Of a stretch of 6,954 bases of DNA, positions 6,927 to 6,954 are shown piece after piece; position 1 is the first letter of the stretch, and every line of letters begins with the position of its first letter. Below the pieces are notes generated by a model. It saw nothing but the letters and a program-made list of their open reading frames with translations. It did not search any database and was not told the origin of the DNA. The translations under genes and the position numbers were made by a program. Location: the NCBI GenBank assembly GCA_913046025.1, contig CAJWRP010000117.1, positions 1 through 6,954 of the forward strand. Reading direction: 5' to 3'. Source of the stretch: an uncultured Chloroflexota bacterium. GTDB lineage: Bacteria; Chloroflexota; Dehalococcoidia; SAR202; UBA11138.

Positions 6927-6952
6927 TCCAGCGCCCCCTTTCTCCAGGCATA
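6917..6952 (-). CDS. nuoA: NADH-quinone oxidoreductase subunit A (NuoA), last 11 codons only
   Basis: Reading the minus strand from the right edge in the frame that stops at TAA 6919-6917 gives [11 protein letters not shown]. This matches the strongly conserved NuoA C-terminus ([10 protein letters not shown]). NuoA is the three-helix membrane subunit beside NuoH whose gene normally precedes nuoB, so position and order agree. The reading frame is open to the edge; only this tail is visible. It overlaps the nuoB start by ten bases. The identification rests on 11 residues plus synteny, but the motif is distinctive. Confidence 0.85.
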   Translation of the reverse strand, partial: YAWRKGALEWT

Positions 6953-6954
6953 AA

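Overview
The window is a continuous stretch of one minus-strand operon for respiratory complex I (the nuo genes, proton-pumping NADH:quinone oxidoreductase family). Read in the direction of transcription, from the right edge to the left, it holds the 3' end of nuoA, then nuoB, nuoC, nuoD, nuoH, nuoI, nuoJ, nuoK, a 64-codon gene that is not a standard complex I subunit, and the first 560 codons of nuoL. Coding density is essentially complete. Neighbours overlap by 1 to 10 bases or are separated by at most 15, and no stretch over 300 bases lacks a gene. I saw no promoter, terminator, RNA gene, mobile element or CRISPR array. The promoter should lie upstream of nuoA, beyond the right edge. The rest of nuoL, and probably nuoM and nuoN, should lie beyond the left edge.

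The main biological point is what is missing. nuoD is followed directly by nuoH in a TGATG overlap, where the 13/14-gene bacterial operon would have nuoE, nuoF and nuoG, the NADH-oxidising module. The locus therefore encodes the Q-module (B, C, D, I) and membrane arm (A, H, J, K, L) of an 11-subunit-type complex I. Such complexes are known from Chloroflexota including Dehalococcoidia, cyanobacteria (NDH-1) and many archaea. They take electrons from ferredoxin or another donor, or borrow NuoEFG encoded elsewhere. The ligands of clusters N2 (NuoB) and N6a/N6b (NuoI), the quinone-site His and Tyr of NuoD, and the charged proton-channel residues of NuoH, NuoJ, NuoK and NuoL are all present, so the complex looks functional.

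The organism is most likely a bacterium of moderate GC (about half, judged by eye). Shine-Dalgarno motifs are frequent and one start is TTG. The separate nuoC and nuoD, the missing nuoEFG, the cyanobacterial/Chloroflexota-like NuoK sequence and the DUF2007-like insert together suggest Chloroflexota (Dehalococcoidia/SAR202-like). This is inference without a database search.

Unusual points are the small DUF2007-like gene between nuoK and nuoL, an extra segment of about 40 residues in NuoI before its ferredoxin domain, an expanded loop in NuoK, and a long N-terminal extension on NuoB.
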